64,000 nt of DNA from Arion vulgaris (Eukaryota; Mollusca; Gastropoda; Stylommatophora; Arionidae), in NCBI GenBank assembly GCA_020796225.1, contig CM036768.1:37721789-37785788 (forward strand), given 5' to 3'. This document shows, piece by piece, positions 40,034 through 50,705 of this stretch. Position numbers and translations under genes: made by a program. Positions within the stretch are counted from its first letter, which is position 1. Each line of letters opens with the position of its first letter. The notes under the pieces are model-generated. The model saw only the letters and a list, made by a program, of their open reading frames with translations, did not search any database and was not told the origin of the DNA.

Positions 40034-40142
40034 TTCCGGCGTGATGCTGACCACATCACCCATCGTGTGCCGACGGTCAATGAAAATACAGGCCTAACAC
40101 TGTATTGACCTATATACCACGAGGTATGAAAGGGTTCCTTTT
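40034..40142 (+). mobile_element. SINE S1, 3' half
   Basis: CCGGCGTGATGCTGACCACA, CATCGTGTGCCGACGGTCAA, ACCACGAGGTATGAAAGGGT and TCCTTTTTTTC. The tRNA-like head is missing, as in ordinary 5' truncation. Confidence 0.85.
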
Positions 40143-40308
40143 TTTCTTATTTTTTTACCACCAGTTTCCCTCGAGCCTTCCTTCGAATTTAGAGTAGCTG
40201 ATAATTGAGCACCTCAACTAAACGATCAGGGTTTCCTATCGTCCAACCGAGTACGATGTGCACAGCGAGCCTATTTGCCGTTTATTTAGCAATAACCGCG
40301 TTCTCATT

Positions 40309-41640
40309 GTACACGGAACAGGTCGTCAGTCATGAAATAATCCTCATTGTACATGGAACACGTAGTTACTCATCAAATCATTCTCATTGTACACGGAACA
40401 GGTCGTCAGTCATGAAATAATCCTCATTGTACATGGAACACGTAGTTACTCATCAAATCATTCTCATTGTACACGGAACAGGTCGTCAGTCATGAAATAA
40501 TCCTCATTGTACATGGAACACGTAGTTACTCATCAAATCATTCTCATTGTACACGGAACAGGTCGTCAGTCATGAAATAATCCTCATTGTACATGGAACA
40601 CGTAGTTACTCATCAAATCATTCTCATTGTACACGGAACAGGTCGTCAGTCATGAAATAATCCTCATTGTACATGGAACACGTAGTTACTCATCAAATCA
40701 TTCTCATTGTACATGGAACACGTAGTTACTCATCAAATCATTCTCATTGTACATGGAACACGTAGTTACTCATCAAATCATTCTCATTGTACACGGAACA
40801 GGTCGTCAGTCATGAAATAATCCTCATTGTACATGGAACACGTAGTTACTCATCAAATCATTCTCATTGTACATGGAACACGTAGTTACTCATCAAATCA
40901 TTCTCATTGTACACGGAACAGGTCGTCAGTCATGAAATAATCCTCATTGTACATGGAACACGTAGTTACTCATCAAATCATTCTCATTGTACATGGAACA
41001 CGTAGTTACTCATCAAATCATTCTCATTGTACATGGAACACGTAGTTACTCATCAAATTATTCTCATTGTACATGGAACACGTAGTTACTCATCAAATCA
41101 TTCTCATTGTACATGGAACAGGTCGTCAGTCATGAAATAATCCTCATTGTACATGGAACACGTAGTTACTCATCAAATCATTCTCATTGTACACGGAACA
41201 GGTCGTCAGTCATGAAATAATCCTCATTGTACATGGAACACGTAGTTACTCATCAAATCATTCTCATTGTACACGGAACAGGTTGTCAGTCATGAAATAA
41301 TCCTCATTGTACATGGAACACGTAGTTACTCATCAAATCATTCTCATTGTACATGGAACACGTAGTTACTCATCAAATCATTCTCATTGTACACGGAACA
41401 GGTTGTCAGTCATGACATAATCCTCATTGTACATGGAACACGTAGTTACTCATCAAATCATTCTCATTGTACATGGAACACGTAGTTACTCATCAAATCA
41501 TTCTCATTGTACATGGAACACGTAGTTACTCATCAAATCATTCTCATTGTACATGGGACACGTAGTTACTCATCAAATCATTCTCATTGTACATGGAACA
41601 CGTAGTTACTCATCAAATCATTCTCATTGTTCAAGGAACA
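40309..41640 (+). repeat. 40-bp minisatellite, about 33 copies, two unit types in higher-order pattern
   Basis: Type A: TTCTCATTGTACACGGAACA then GGTCGTCAGTCATGAAATAA. Type B: TCCTCATTGTACATGGAACA then CGTAGTTACTCATCAAATCA. Strict A-B alternation (80-bp dimers) fills 40309-40700; beyond that extra B units beginning TTCT are interspersed, and 41420-41620 is mostly B. Diverged monomers follow to 41733 and resume at 42003 after an S1 insertion. Confidence 0.95.
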
Positions 41641-41733
41641 TTTGATTAGTTCGTCATCAGATTATCCTTATTGCACAGGGAACATATAGTTAGTTAATCA
41701 TCAGATTATTATCATTGTACTAGGAACACGTAG

Positions 41734-42002
41734 TGAGCCGCTGTAGCGTAGTTGTTAATGAACTCGCTCCGCAAGGCTGGTGGTCTGGGTTCAGCTCCCG
41801 TAATGCGCGTGGAATTTTTCCCGACCACGACGGCTCTCAGGTCGACCCAGCCTCAATTGGGTACCATACATGCTCTGGGAAAGTAAAGGCGGCCGGCGTG
41901 ATGCTGACCACATCACCCATTGTGTGCCGACGGTCAATGAAAAATACAGGCCTAGCACTGTATTGCCATATATATTACGAGGTATGAAAGGGTTCCTTTA
42001 CT
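41734..42002 (+). mobile_element. SINE S1, full length, in the edge of the 40-bp array
   Basis: Head TGAGCCGCTGTAGCGTAGTT, B-box-like GTCTGGGTTCAGCTCCCG, end GAAAGGGTTCCTTTACT. Target duplication TACTAGGAACACGTAG (41718-41733) and TACTAGGAACATGTAG (42003-42018), 15 of 16 identical. It gives a 269-bp S1, the same as the 21950 copy. Confidence 0.9.
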
Positions 42003-42199
42003 TACTAGGAACATGTAGTTAGCCATCAACTTATCTTCATTGAACAAGGAACAGGCCAGAGGTGGTCCGATCTCATCTTCAGTACATCCATAAGCACGCA
42101 ACTACTGATAACAGTACAGTCCTGTGTTTGCTAATGAGACACTGTCTATTTCTCATTTAGATGTTCATATATATATATTACATTGCATCTAGAGCCAGG

Positions 42200-43120
42200 C
42201 AAAATAGATTGCCAAGATTAGCAAGAGATTGAAGAACGAATAAACATGAGAGAAATGCTTACGATCAGATGAGAGCAATATTTACGTTATTTTGTATATG
42301 ATGCAAGTAGGTGGAGAAATGAGGAATATACTGTTCAAGTAGGGGAAATGCTTAGAGAGTATAGGAGGAAATAAAAATGGAGGACATGGTTGGTGAGTAG
42401 GAACGGAAGATAAATAGGGGAAAATGTGTAGAAAGTAGAAAAAGGGATGTGAGAATAAGGAAACGCTTAAAGAGTATGGAACGTGAAGTGAAAATAGGGA
42501 AACGTGAAGTGAAAAATGAGGAAATTCTTAGAGAGTATGGGATGTGAAGTGAGAATAGGGAAACGTGAAGTGATAATAAGGGAACGTGAAGTGAGAACAG
42601 GGAAACAAGAAGAGAAAAAGGGGGAAATGCTTAAAGATTATGAAACGCGAAGTGATAATATGGGAAAGGGAAACTTAAATAGGGTCACTGCTCAGAGAGT
42701 TTGGAATGTGGTGTTAGAATAAGGGAACGGGAAGGATGATGTAAGACGTATGCGTGTTGTTATCAAAGCGAGATATTATATCCTGCTACGATGAGAATAA
42801 CTTCTGAGACGAGGGAGACAGAGGCGGCTCGTCATTAAGGGCCAGTGGGGCCCGGCCCCACAAAAAACGGAAAGGTGGAATAACTTCCCAGAATAGACAA
42901 ATAATAGTAAATACTCAAAAAACAATGATTTTCCCGAAAACTTGTGTCTGGCCCCACCAAGAAAAATGACCGCGAGCCGCCACTGGAGCGAGACATAACC
43001 TGATGTGTTGTTGACTTGTCGTTAGCATTAGGCGAGGGGGCAGAGTATATCATGAGAAAAGTGTAACACATGGTGAAAATAGGGGGCATATTGTGAGAAG
43101 GGTAAATGTATTAAAGAATG
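42200..43120 (+). repeat. Degenerate purine-rich repeat tract
   Basis: Loose units such as GGGAAACGTGAAGTGA(G/T)AATA and GGAAATGCTTAGAGAGTATG recur irregularly from about 42300 to 42730 and more weakly to 43120. The hAT-type MITE and, at the right edge, S4 interrupt it. Old satellite or low-complexity DNA. Confidence 0.6.
42819..42985 (+). mobile_element. hAT-type MITE, copy 2, 167 bp
   Basis: CAGAGGCGGCTCGTCATTAA at the left and GAGCCGCCACTG at the right, with GGGCCAGTGGGGCC and GTGTCTGGCCCCACC inside. Target duplication GAGGGAGA (42811-42818) and GAGCGAGA (42986-42993), 7 of 8 identical. Confidence 0.85.
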
Positions 43121-43122
43121 GT

Positions 43123-43333
43123 GCCCGCCTGCCCAGCAAGTTCGTAGCGCGTTGGACTACGGGTGACAAATCCTCTGTGAGTGCGGGTTCAACTCCGAGG
43201 ACTGGTAGAAAAGCCTCAGGTTCCCCAGATTTACGGTGTTCGTGGCCAAACCGAAAGGTTACAATGTCCATTGTACCGAGCCGAAGAACTTTCAGCTGAA
43301 GTGCTCCGGATCGAAAAAAAAAATGTAAAAATG
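43123..43333 (+). mobile_element. SINE S4, full length
   Basis: GCCCGCCTGCCCAGCAAGTT, CGTAGCGCGTTGGACTACGG (A-box), GTGCGGGTTCAACTCCGAGG (B-box), CCCCAGATTTACGGTGTTCG, tail AAGTGCTCCGGATCGAAAAA. The best-preserved tRNA-like head of the family. Flanks TAAAGAATGGT and TAAAGAATAGT (43112-43122; 43334-43344) are a near-perfect target duplication. Confidence 0.9.
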
Positions 43334-43344
43334 TAAAGAATAGT

Positions 43345-44439
43345 AGGGGTAATCTGTATATAGCAGGGACGTTATAGAAAGAAAAGGGAATGATTAAAGA
43401 AGAGAAAAGTATGAGTTCTGTGTGAAATCTCATGAAAAGTGTTTTTTTTATATAGCAGAGGAGATACAATTTGACTACGTGAGGAAACTAGTAACTTCAT
43501 ATCATGGTGTAGAAAGAACTTTGACAGAGATAACTGAGGCTGGACTAAACAATACAGTTTGTCTCAATACTGTTTGCTCTTTATGTGTAATAACACAGAT
43601 CAGATTCAGCAAAGCTATTCTACGTAGTGCAGTTACAAGGGGCATTTCACTCAATAAATCAATCAATCAATCAAGTTTACTTTACAATGAAAGGGCAAAT
43701 CATTGATTTCCGATTCCGAAACAAACATGCAAAGTGAAAGATTTTTTTCTATGTTTATATAAATGGAACAAAACTAGATCTTACATAACCATACTTAAAT
43801 GACATTGGGCCGAAGGGCAACATCTCAAGCGACGCCGGATCATTGAAGACGAAAATCAATCAATCAATATCAAGTGCATTCTGTAAGACCAGATAACCCC
43901 GGTAAATATTATTTAGAGTAGACAACAGATTTTAAAAAATAAGCAGAAATCACTACATTGCATTGAGCAGAATAAGAAGAAAAATAAAACAAGCGCTGTT
44001 GAAAAATTGAGAGCACAATATGAAAAACAGTACAATCATCTTCATTCTTAACTCTTTCCACGCACAGTTATTTCTTCAATTTTTAAGCAGTTAATCAAGG
44101 GAAGTAAAAAAACACAAAAAAACAACGATCCCTACTTGTCAATAAACAAACATATATATTATTATATACTAAATGGAAGAAAACTGAACAACCCAATAGA
44201 ATAACAAGGTTGAAAAGTAGTAGAAGTAAAATAGTAGAAGTAAAACTAGAAAGACTTCTCATAAGGGAAGCAACTCTATGGCGCAGTGTGCGGCTTAAGG
44301 TGTGCAACGGACTTCCGCCGTGGCGCAGTGTGCGGCTTAAGGCGTGGAAAGTGTTAATAAATTTGTCATATATTTTTTTATTCCTTCTCTATCTTGTAGC
44401 TTACTATACTATATGTGTTTCACTTTTCCTATATATATA
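43345..44439. other. Mostly unassigned; LH-like tail at 43800-43855
   Basis: GACATTGGGCCGAAGGGCAA, CATCTCAAGCGACGCCGGAT and CATTGAAGACG at 43800-43855 resemble the LH/S4 3' end, followed by AATCAATCAATC. GGCGCAGTGTGCGGCTTAAG is duplicated at 44280 and 44324. The rest shows nothing recognised. Confidence 0.5.
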
Positions 44440-44889
44440 TTTCTCTCGTACCGTTATACGTTACATAGGGCATGCAAATAATTTCTCAATACCTCTCTGT
44501 CCTGGGCAACTCGCTCAATCTCTTCCATAAAATTAGATATATTTCTTGCCTCTGTCAGCAAAGTTAGTTTCATGGTTTCTATTCGGTGTCCTGTCTTTTT
44601 AAAATCCTTTGTTTCCAACTTCAATGCCTGCTTTGATCTTCTTTGATCATTTCTTCTCAAGGTGTGTCCAACATATCTAAATCTTCTCTTTCTTATAACA
44701 GTTGTCACTAGTGGTTGACCAGACATGTCTCTGAGTTCATCACTTCTCCTGAATTCCTTCCATTTTATGTTTATAATTTTCCCAGATATCTATTTTTTCT
44801 TCAAATGCATTCAACTTGCTTTCTATATCTTTAGTCATTTTCCAACTCTCGCTGGCATATGTTAGGATTGATACATTTGTCTTCTCCTT

Positions 44890-45282
44890 CTCTTCCACCG
44901 TTTACTTCTTTATATAAGTACTTAGATGGTAGGGGGTGTCTGTAGTGATCTTGTTTCTGCTTGTGTTAATGCACTTTTTGTTTTAGCTGATATTCATTTT
45001 CTTAAGGCAGTACATGATGCAGTCGCTCCATCTTTAGCGTAGTCTTCCTCTTGCTTTGTACCCGTTATAATTTTTCAGTGTGGTTCCCTGTGAAACCAGA
45101 GCATTCTTGTCAGGTGTCCAAACCATTTAATCTGTTGTTATTTTATGAACTGCATGACTGGTTTCATATCCAGTCTTCTTCTGACTTCTTCATTTCTAAA
45201 TTTGTCTTTTATTGAGTAGGAGTCACCCCAAAACTAAGTATAGCACTGCACGCTTAGAGGTGATGGAGATTTCTGGGTCTGC
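44890..45282 (-). mobile_element. LINE LB C-terminal fragment inside LA
   Basis: Reverse blocks: TTTTAGCTGATATTCATTTT, CTTTGTACCCGTTATAATTT, AACCATTTAATCTGTTGTTA, TCTTCTGACTTCTTCATTTC. Translated in minus frames these give QQIKWFGHL-like and NEEVRRRLDMKP-like stretches with stops. Diverged LB relative. Confidence 0.6.
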
Positions 45283-45294
45283 AAGAAAGCCGGG

Positions 45295-45574
45295 GAGAGC
45301 CGCGGTAGCATAGTTGTTAGTGAACTCGCTTCTCAAGGCTGGTGGTCTGAGTTCAACTCCCGCAGTGTGTGTGTAATTTTTCCCGATCGCGACGGCTCTC
45401 AGGTCGACCCAGTCTCAACTGGGTACCAGACATGCTCTGGGAAAGTAAAGGCGGCCGGCGTGATGCTGACCACATCACCCATCGTGTGCCGACGGTCAAT
45501 GAAAATACAGGCCTAACACTGTATTGTCCTATATACCACAAGGTATGAAAGGGTTCCTTTACTTTTTTACTTTT
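45295..45574 (+). mobile_element. SINE S1, full length, with 12-bp target duplication
   Basis: GAGAGCCGCGGTAGCATAGT (A-box region), GTCTGAGTTCAACTCCCGC (B-box region), GGCTCTCAGGTCGACCCAGT, end GGGTTCCTTTACTTTTTTAC. AAGAAAGCCGGG at 45283-45294 and 45575-45586 is perfect, so the insertion is young relative to its surroundings. Confidence 0.9.
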
Positions 45575-45790
45575 AAGAAAGCCGGGCGCTCTCCCTACGT
45601 ACTATAGTCAAAGGGAGGTGGGGGTGATAACAAGAACAAGAACAATTGCCACACCCGCAGCCCCTTCTAATGCAACTCATCTCTGTCGATACAACATTGG
45701 AACTGACAATTTTTACTTTAGTTTTAAAACTATATAACTTGCAGTTCCATATTTTATTTAGACTTTTCAAAGCTGAAGTTGTTTAGTTTC

Positions 45791-46171
45791 CACTTTAGTT
45801 CACTCATACTATACAGTCCGTTCACTCTGCTGTATTTTCACTGCACCAATAACTCATATCATTACATCTGCACTTCACCAATAAGCACTTAATCTCAACC
45901 GTTATAAAACTGCTGGCAGATACAATCTCGTTCTTCTCCTTGTACTGAATACGACACTGATTTATTCCTCTCGTTCACGAAATGATTACTGATTTATATA
46001 AAAATGCATGCGATCACTATTATATTCCAACACGATTTCTACACCTACAATACTTCCAGACTTTCGAAGCAATCAATAAAAAGTGGATCAATCGTTGGAG
46101 TTCAATCTGGTGCTTCGATAGTTTTCTTATATCAGAATGACATTTATGGATTTTATCATTTGATGGATCGG
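45791..46171. other. No recognised feature
   Basis: Nothing supportable. Confidence 0.35.
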
Positions 46172-46175
46172 TAGG

Positions 46176-46425
46176 TGGCGGCCCGTGAGCTGCTGGGGCT
46201 AGCAAGGAGAAAAACAATAGTTACACTGCGACCTACAAGGCATATTGTAAGAGGTGACTAAGGTAGGGGCCTAGGAAGCTACCTAGTAAGTAGAAAGCGC
46301 TGCAGAAATCGGTTGTGATGGCCTACTTTTAGGCTCTTACCTGGCCCAGCGTACACTCGCTCTTATGCTCAGATTACATACAAATCGCAAAGAGTGGTAA
46401 CTATGGAGCGCTCAAAGAAGAAATA
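46176..46425 (+). mobile_element. SINE S3, full length, diverged
   Basis: GGCGGCCCGTGAGCTGCTGG, GCATATTGTAAGAGGTGACT, AAGGTAGGGGCCTAGGAAGC, GCCTACTTTTAGGCTCTTAC and GAGCGCTCAAAGAAGAAA. Confidence 0.8.
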
Positions 46426-46948
46426 GATTACAGTAACCAGAAAAGAACAGCACAACAGGTATATGAGTACGAGCTGGTAGGGTCAGTCGCTGGACACTGT
46501 TGGAGATATTGCTTAAGGAGCACCTATGGACATGTCCGTAACGCAATAAAAATATTCCAAACTGAAACTGAAAAAAAGAATAAAATAACTATCTTCCACA
46601 ACTGTTTTCTTAATTTGTTCAAAGCGGCTTATGGGATCAACATACTTCTTTTTGTTTTGCTGACATATTGTTTGTCAATAATATAATCTTCTTCAATGTT
46701 TGTATTATTAATTTTTTATTTTTAATGTATCCATGTTGTTTTAAGGATTCTTCAAATATCATTTGTTTTCAAAAGCATTGATGTTCTTCTCATCTGATTT
46801 ACTGAAAACATTAGACAAGGAAGTAAAAATTAAAAAAACAAGAGACACGAAGATTATTCGTTAAACATTTGAAAGTAAATTGAAAAAGAAAACAGGTCTA
46901 GTGAGAGTTTACTTTTTAAATCCAATGAACATATAATATTAATATCTG
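46426..46948. other. No recognised feature
   Basis: AT-rich; nothing supportable. Confidence 0.4.
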
Positions 46949-47258
46949 TATTGTGTTTTTATCCGTGTGTAAACATATTGTTTCATATTGTGTTTTTATC
47001 CGTGTGTAAACATATTGTCTCATGTTGTGTTTTTATCCGTGTGTAAACATATTGTTTCATATTGTGTTTTTATCCGTGTGTAAACATATTGTCTCATATT
47101 GTGTTTTTATCCGTGTGTAAACATATTGTCTCATGTCTTGTTTTTATCCGTGTGTAAATATATTGTCTCATGTTTTGTTTTTATCCGTGTGTAAACATAT
47201 TGTCTCATGTTTTCTTTTTGTCCGTGTGTAAATATTTTGTCTCATGTTGAGTTTTGAA
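46949..47258 (+). repeat. 37-bp minisatellite, about 8 copies
   Basis: Unit TTGTGTTTTTATCCGTGTGT then AAACATATTGT(T/C)TCAT(A/G). Copies start at 46951 and 46988 and continue at 37 bp; later copies drift (TTTCTTTTTGTCCG at 47210). Confidence 0.95.
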
Positions 47259-47449
47259 GCTGTAAATGTTATATTAACTACGATCGTTTATGTTTTCTTA
47301 ACTATTACAACACGGCAAGCAGCATCACAATCCTTTCGATAGAATCAATTTTTAGACAAGGCACCTCACGAGCCCAAGTTTGTAATGAAAATTAAAAATA
47401 TATTTTACAAGGTTAATTATATGTTAGTTGTGTGCACCTCTATATGAGT

Positions 47450-47720
47450 TTATGAAATCATCATCATCATCATCTGGTGATGCACCGGCTGGCGTAGGTG
47501 ATTATGGATCTTTACTATAATCTCTGGTATTTTTCTATCACCTCAGATGTTCATGATGTTCTGTGCTATGACGTCACGCCGTCGAAACTTTTCTCTCTCT
47601 GTCTTTCTCTGTTTCGCCTCTCATAGAATTTACCGATTATCACAATGTGTTCTAAGCCTCTCATTCTCATTACATGTCCGAAACATGATGACTGCTTCTT
47701 TTCTTTTATAGATAATAAGT
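47450..47720 (-). mobile_element. LINE LD 3' end fragment
   Basis: CATCATCATCATCATCTGGT, GGCGTAGGTGATTATGGATC, TTTACCGATTATCACAATGT, TGTTCTAAGCCTCTCATTCT and CATGTCCGAAACATGATGAC are the reverse of the LD end at 62000-62210. Confidence 0.75.
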
Positions 47721-47734
47721 TTTCATTTCTGTAA

Positions 47735-48118
47735 TATATTTCTCAATTAGGCACAATATGTTACATACATTATGTCATACATCTCTCAAGTAGGCACAAT
47801 ATGTTACATACATTATGTAATACATCTCTCAAGTAGGCACAATATGTTACATACATTATGTAATACATCTCTCAAGTAGGCACAATATGTTACATACATT
47901 ATGTAATACATCTCTCAAGTAGGCACAATATGTTACATACATTATGTAATACATCTCTCAAGTAGGCACAATATGTTACATACATTATGTAATACATCTC
48001 TCAAGTAGGCACAATATGTTACATACATTATGTAATACATCTCTCAAGTAGGCACAATATGTTACATACATTATGTAATACATCTCTCAAGTAGGCACAA
48101 TATGATACATCTCTCAAC
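47735..48118 (+). repeat. 43-bp minisatellite, about 9 copies
   Basis: Unit CACAATATGTTACATACATT then ATGTAATACATCTCTCAAGT and AGG. Nearly identical copies; the first and last are diverged (CTCAATTAGG; CAATATGATACATC). Confidence 0.95.
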
Positions 48119-48204
48119 GTGTTCTGGTGTTTAATATATGAAAATCATGGCATATCCCAAAGGACGTAGCCATCAACCACAGTAAACAAGTCATTGATTT
48201 TCTA

Positions 48205-48378
48205 GGCACCACTTATACGTTCAGTAGTTTGCCATTGCTTTCTGAACGAGTGGCGCCATCGTCCTTTGTTAAAATCAACGGAAACAATTTGCAAGCAAAC
48301 TGTCCGCAGCGTGATTCGAACTCAGAACGTCGGGGTTAATAGACCAAGTCACTAACCCCTAGGCCACAGACGCCACCT
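48205..48378 (-). mobile_element. SINE S6, full length, tRNA-headed
   Basis: Minus strand: GGTGGCGTCTGTGGCCTAGG and GGTTAGTGACTTGG (A-box region), GTTCTGAGTTCGAATCACGC (B-box region), TTTGCTTGCAAATTGTTTCC-like body, and tail AGCAATGGCAAACTACTGAA followed by CGTATAAGTGGTGCCTAG. Matches 52878-53075. The head looks like a decayed tRNA; no acceptor stem is kept. Confidence 0.8.
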
Positions 48379-48429
48379 TATGTTTAATATAAGATAATAA
48401 TAATAATAATATATTGTGCAAGGGCACCA

Positions 48430-48925
48430 TATTGTTTTGTAAATGTAAACAACGCTGAAGACAGCAGGTTTATCGACCGTATACCAAGAGAACGTATGGG
48501 TGTGAAGCATGGACATTTAATAGAGCAGTGGAGAAACATATATGTGCTTTTGAATATAAGTGTTACAGAAGAGTCCTTCGTATTTCTTGGACAGAAAAGA
48601 GTACAAATAGATCTATCCAGAAAGAACTCAAAATCAAAGAAAACTGGATGATGCTACAAATAAGGAAGATAGCATTGAGGTATTTTGGTCATATAAAAAG
48701 ACATGAAAGGCTGGAGAAGACTGTCATGGAAGGAGGCATACCAGCAAAGAGAAGAAAAGGAAGACCACAGAGAAGATGGATTCAGGATGTAACTAATGGT
48801 TTGAACATGACGGCTGCAGAGACAGGACATCTGGCCTATGAGAGAGAGAAATTCCGAAGGACTGTTGGGGTGGCAAAGTTCTGCTCAGGACAAGCTATTT
48901 GATGATGATGTTGATACCAAGAGTT
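48430..48925 (+). mobile_element. LINE LC C-terminal fragment, frame intact to stop
   Basis: Best LC copy. Nucleotide similarity starts near 48440; frame 48528-48902 encodes MEKHICAFEYKCYRRVLRIS, KENWMMLQIRKIALRYFGHI, KRHERLEKTVMEGGIPAKRR and KGRPQRRWIQDVTNGLNMTA, ending REKFRRTVGVAKFCSGQAI. The CYRRVLRISWTE, FGHIKRHERLE and GRPQRRWIQD blocks define LC. It is the ORF2 C-terminus after the polymerase, with no FADD box present, so 5' truncated. (GAT)n tail. Not host-coding. Confidence 0.85.
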
Positions 48926-49114
48926 AAGCAGCTTCAGACAAAGAATAAAATATGCTTAAGACAAAATCAATATATTCCCCTCAATATCCTGGTTATCTTC
49001 GTAAGTTTTCAAGAATATTTGTGTCTACTTTGAGATTAATATTTTATGGAACAACGTTAAAGCATTTGTCATAATTTTTTCCATAAAGTTTACATAACTA
49101 AATATAAATATGAA

Positions 49115-49560
49115 GAGAGGTATCTGTGTCGAAGTGGTTATAATGTTACCCTCATGTCGTGTGTTTGAGTCCGGTTTACTTTGTTCGATTTACCAGTATA
49201 TTTTTGTTGACCAGTACTAATGTTCCTGCTGCGTGCACATGTTGGTGGTGCTAGGAAGGGGAACAACAATAAGTAATACTGCAACCTTCAAGGAATGTTG
49301 TAAAAGCGACTAAGGTAGAGACCTAGGAAAGCTTTCCTAGTAAATAAAAAGCGTCGCAGAAATCGAATGTGCTGGCCTACTTGTAGACGCATAACTGACA
49401 CAACGAATAATCGCTCTTAGGTTCAGATCACATACAAATCACAAAGTGTGGTTTAACAAGTGTTCGATATAGAGCGTTCGAAGAAGAAGTTCCTGCTGGA
49501 GTTACGGAGTTCGGGCTTTGTGCAGTACTCTCGACAGATATCGGGCAACATTTGATGTGA
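49115..49560 (+). mobile_element. SINE S5 split by S3
   Basis: Head 49118-49170: TCGAAGTGGTTATAATGTTA (A-box-like), GTGTTTGAGTCCGG (B-box-like). Then ACTAATGTTCCTGCTG, the S3 insertion, and TTCCTGCTGGAGTTACGGAG, TCGGGCTTTGTGCAGTACTC, TCGACAGATATCGGG. GTTCCTGCTG flanks the S3. Confidence 0.75.
49232..49488 (+). mobile_element. SINE S3 in S5, full length, 10-bp target duplication
   Basis: CGTGCACATGTTGGTGGTGC to AGAGCGTTCGAAGAAGAA, 257 bp. GTTCCTGCTG at 49222-49231 and 49489-49498 is perfect. Confidence 0.9.
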
Positions 49561-49819
49561 GAGATATAGCAATATGGAGAAAGTCAGCGCGGTCACATCA
49601 ATTCTTCATCATTATAGACTTATTTTACACTTCAACATACAAACTGAACCTTGCAATCGAATCTTCATTCTGGGACTTCTTTTCCATTCCAGTTACACTA
49701 TCAGAACCTCTATTTTATATTTAAAGAAAACAATGTATGAAAATGTCACCCACACAAAAGATGGACTTCATAGATAGTAGAGGCAGTGGGAAACGCTATT
49801 TATGAAGAGAACACGAAAA

Positions 49820-50705
49820 CCCATTCTATAAATCTCTTCTTATCCTGACGCTGTGAGGCAAATAAGGCAAATCAAATATATGTGGTGTCTGTGTCTTATC
49901 CTGACGCTGTGAGGCAAATAAGGCAAATCAAATATATGTGGTGTCTGTGTCTTATCCTGACGCTGTGAGGCAAATAAGGCAAATCAAATATATGTGGTGT
50001 ATGTGCCTTATCCTGACGATGTGAGACAAATAAGGCAAATCAAATATATGTGGTGTTTGTGCCTTATCCTGACGCTGTGAGGCAAATCAAAATATATGTG
50101 GTGTATGTGCCTTATCCTGATGCTGTGAGGCAAATAAGGCAAATCAAAATGTATGTGATGTCTGTGCCTTATCCTGACGCTGTGAGGCAAATAAGGCAAA
50201 TCACAATATATGTGGTGTCTGTGCCTTATCCTGACGCTGTGAGGCAAATCAAAATATATGTGGTGTCTGTACCTTATCCTGACGCTGTGAGGCAAATAAG
50301 GCAAATCAAAATATATGTGATGTCTGTGCCTTATCCTGACGCTGTGAGGCAAATAAGGCAAATCACAATATATGTGGTGTCTGTGCCTTATCCTGACGCT
50401 GTGAGGCAAATCAAAATATATGTGGTGTCTGTACCTTATCCTGACGTTGTGAGGCAAATAAGGCAAATCAAATATATGTGGTGTTTGTGCCTTATCCTGA
50501 CGCTGTGAGGCAAATCAAAATATATGTGGTGTATGTGCCTTATCCTGATGCATTGAGGCAAATAAGGCAAATCAAAATATATGTGGTGTCTGTGCCTTAT
50601 CCTGACGCTGTGAGGCAAATAAGGCAAATCAAATATATGTGATGTCTGTGCCTTATCCTGACGCTGTGAGGCAAATAAGGCAAATCAAATATATGTGGTG
50701 TCTGT
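49820..50705 (+). repeat. 56/57-bp minisatellite with 44-45-bp variants, seeded by LINE LB
   Basis: Units begin CTTATCCTGACGCTGTGAGG, continue CAAATAAGGCAAATCAAA, and end ATATATGTGGTGTCTGTGC; short variants lack one AAATAAGGC-containing stretch, giving a mixed long/short order. Just before the array, AATCTCTTCTTATCCTGACG (49831) plus CTGTGAGGCAAA is the LB ORF2 end (codons SSYPDAVRQ), as read in reverse at 1436-1475. Repeated frames read VPYPDAVRQIRQIKIYV on plus and the reverse on minus; they are array artefacts, not genes. Confidence 0.9.

Larger units (their letters stand above)
44440..45790 (-). mobile_element. LINE LA fragment with nested LB and S1
   Basis: Minus-strand LA at 44440-44880 (SGQPLVTTVIRKRRFRYVGH, TLRRNDQ in frame 44454-44726) and at about 45675-45790 (GATACAACATTGGAACTGAC, CTTGCAGTTCCATATTTTAT). 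In between lie an LB tail (about 44890-45282) and then an S1 (45295-45574) inserted after the LB. The 3' end at 44440 has GTATACGTTACATAGGGC-type sequence in reverse but no AAT run. Frame broken. Confidence 0.75.

Noticed and set aside
46176..46200. A fifth hAT-type MITE end (GTGGCGGCCCGTGAGC)
   Set aside because: It resembles CAGTGGCGGCTC by chance; the sequence continues as an S3 head and there is no partner end.
50008..50508. 152-codon frames on both strands (VPYPDAVRQ and LPHSVRIRHRHHIYFD repeats)
   Set aside because: Artefacts of the 57-bp units; the unit is LINE-derived DNA.
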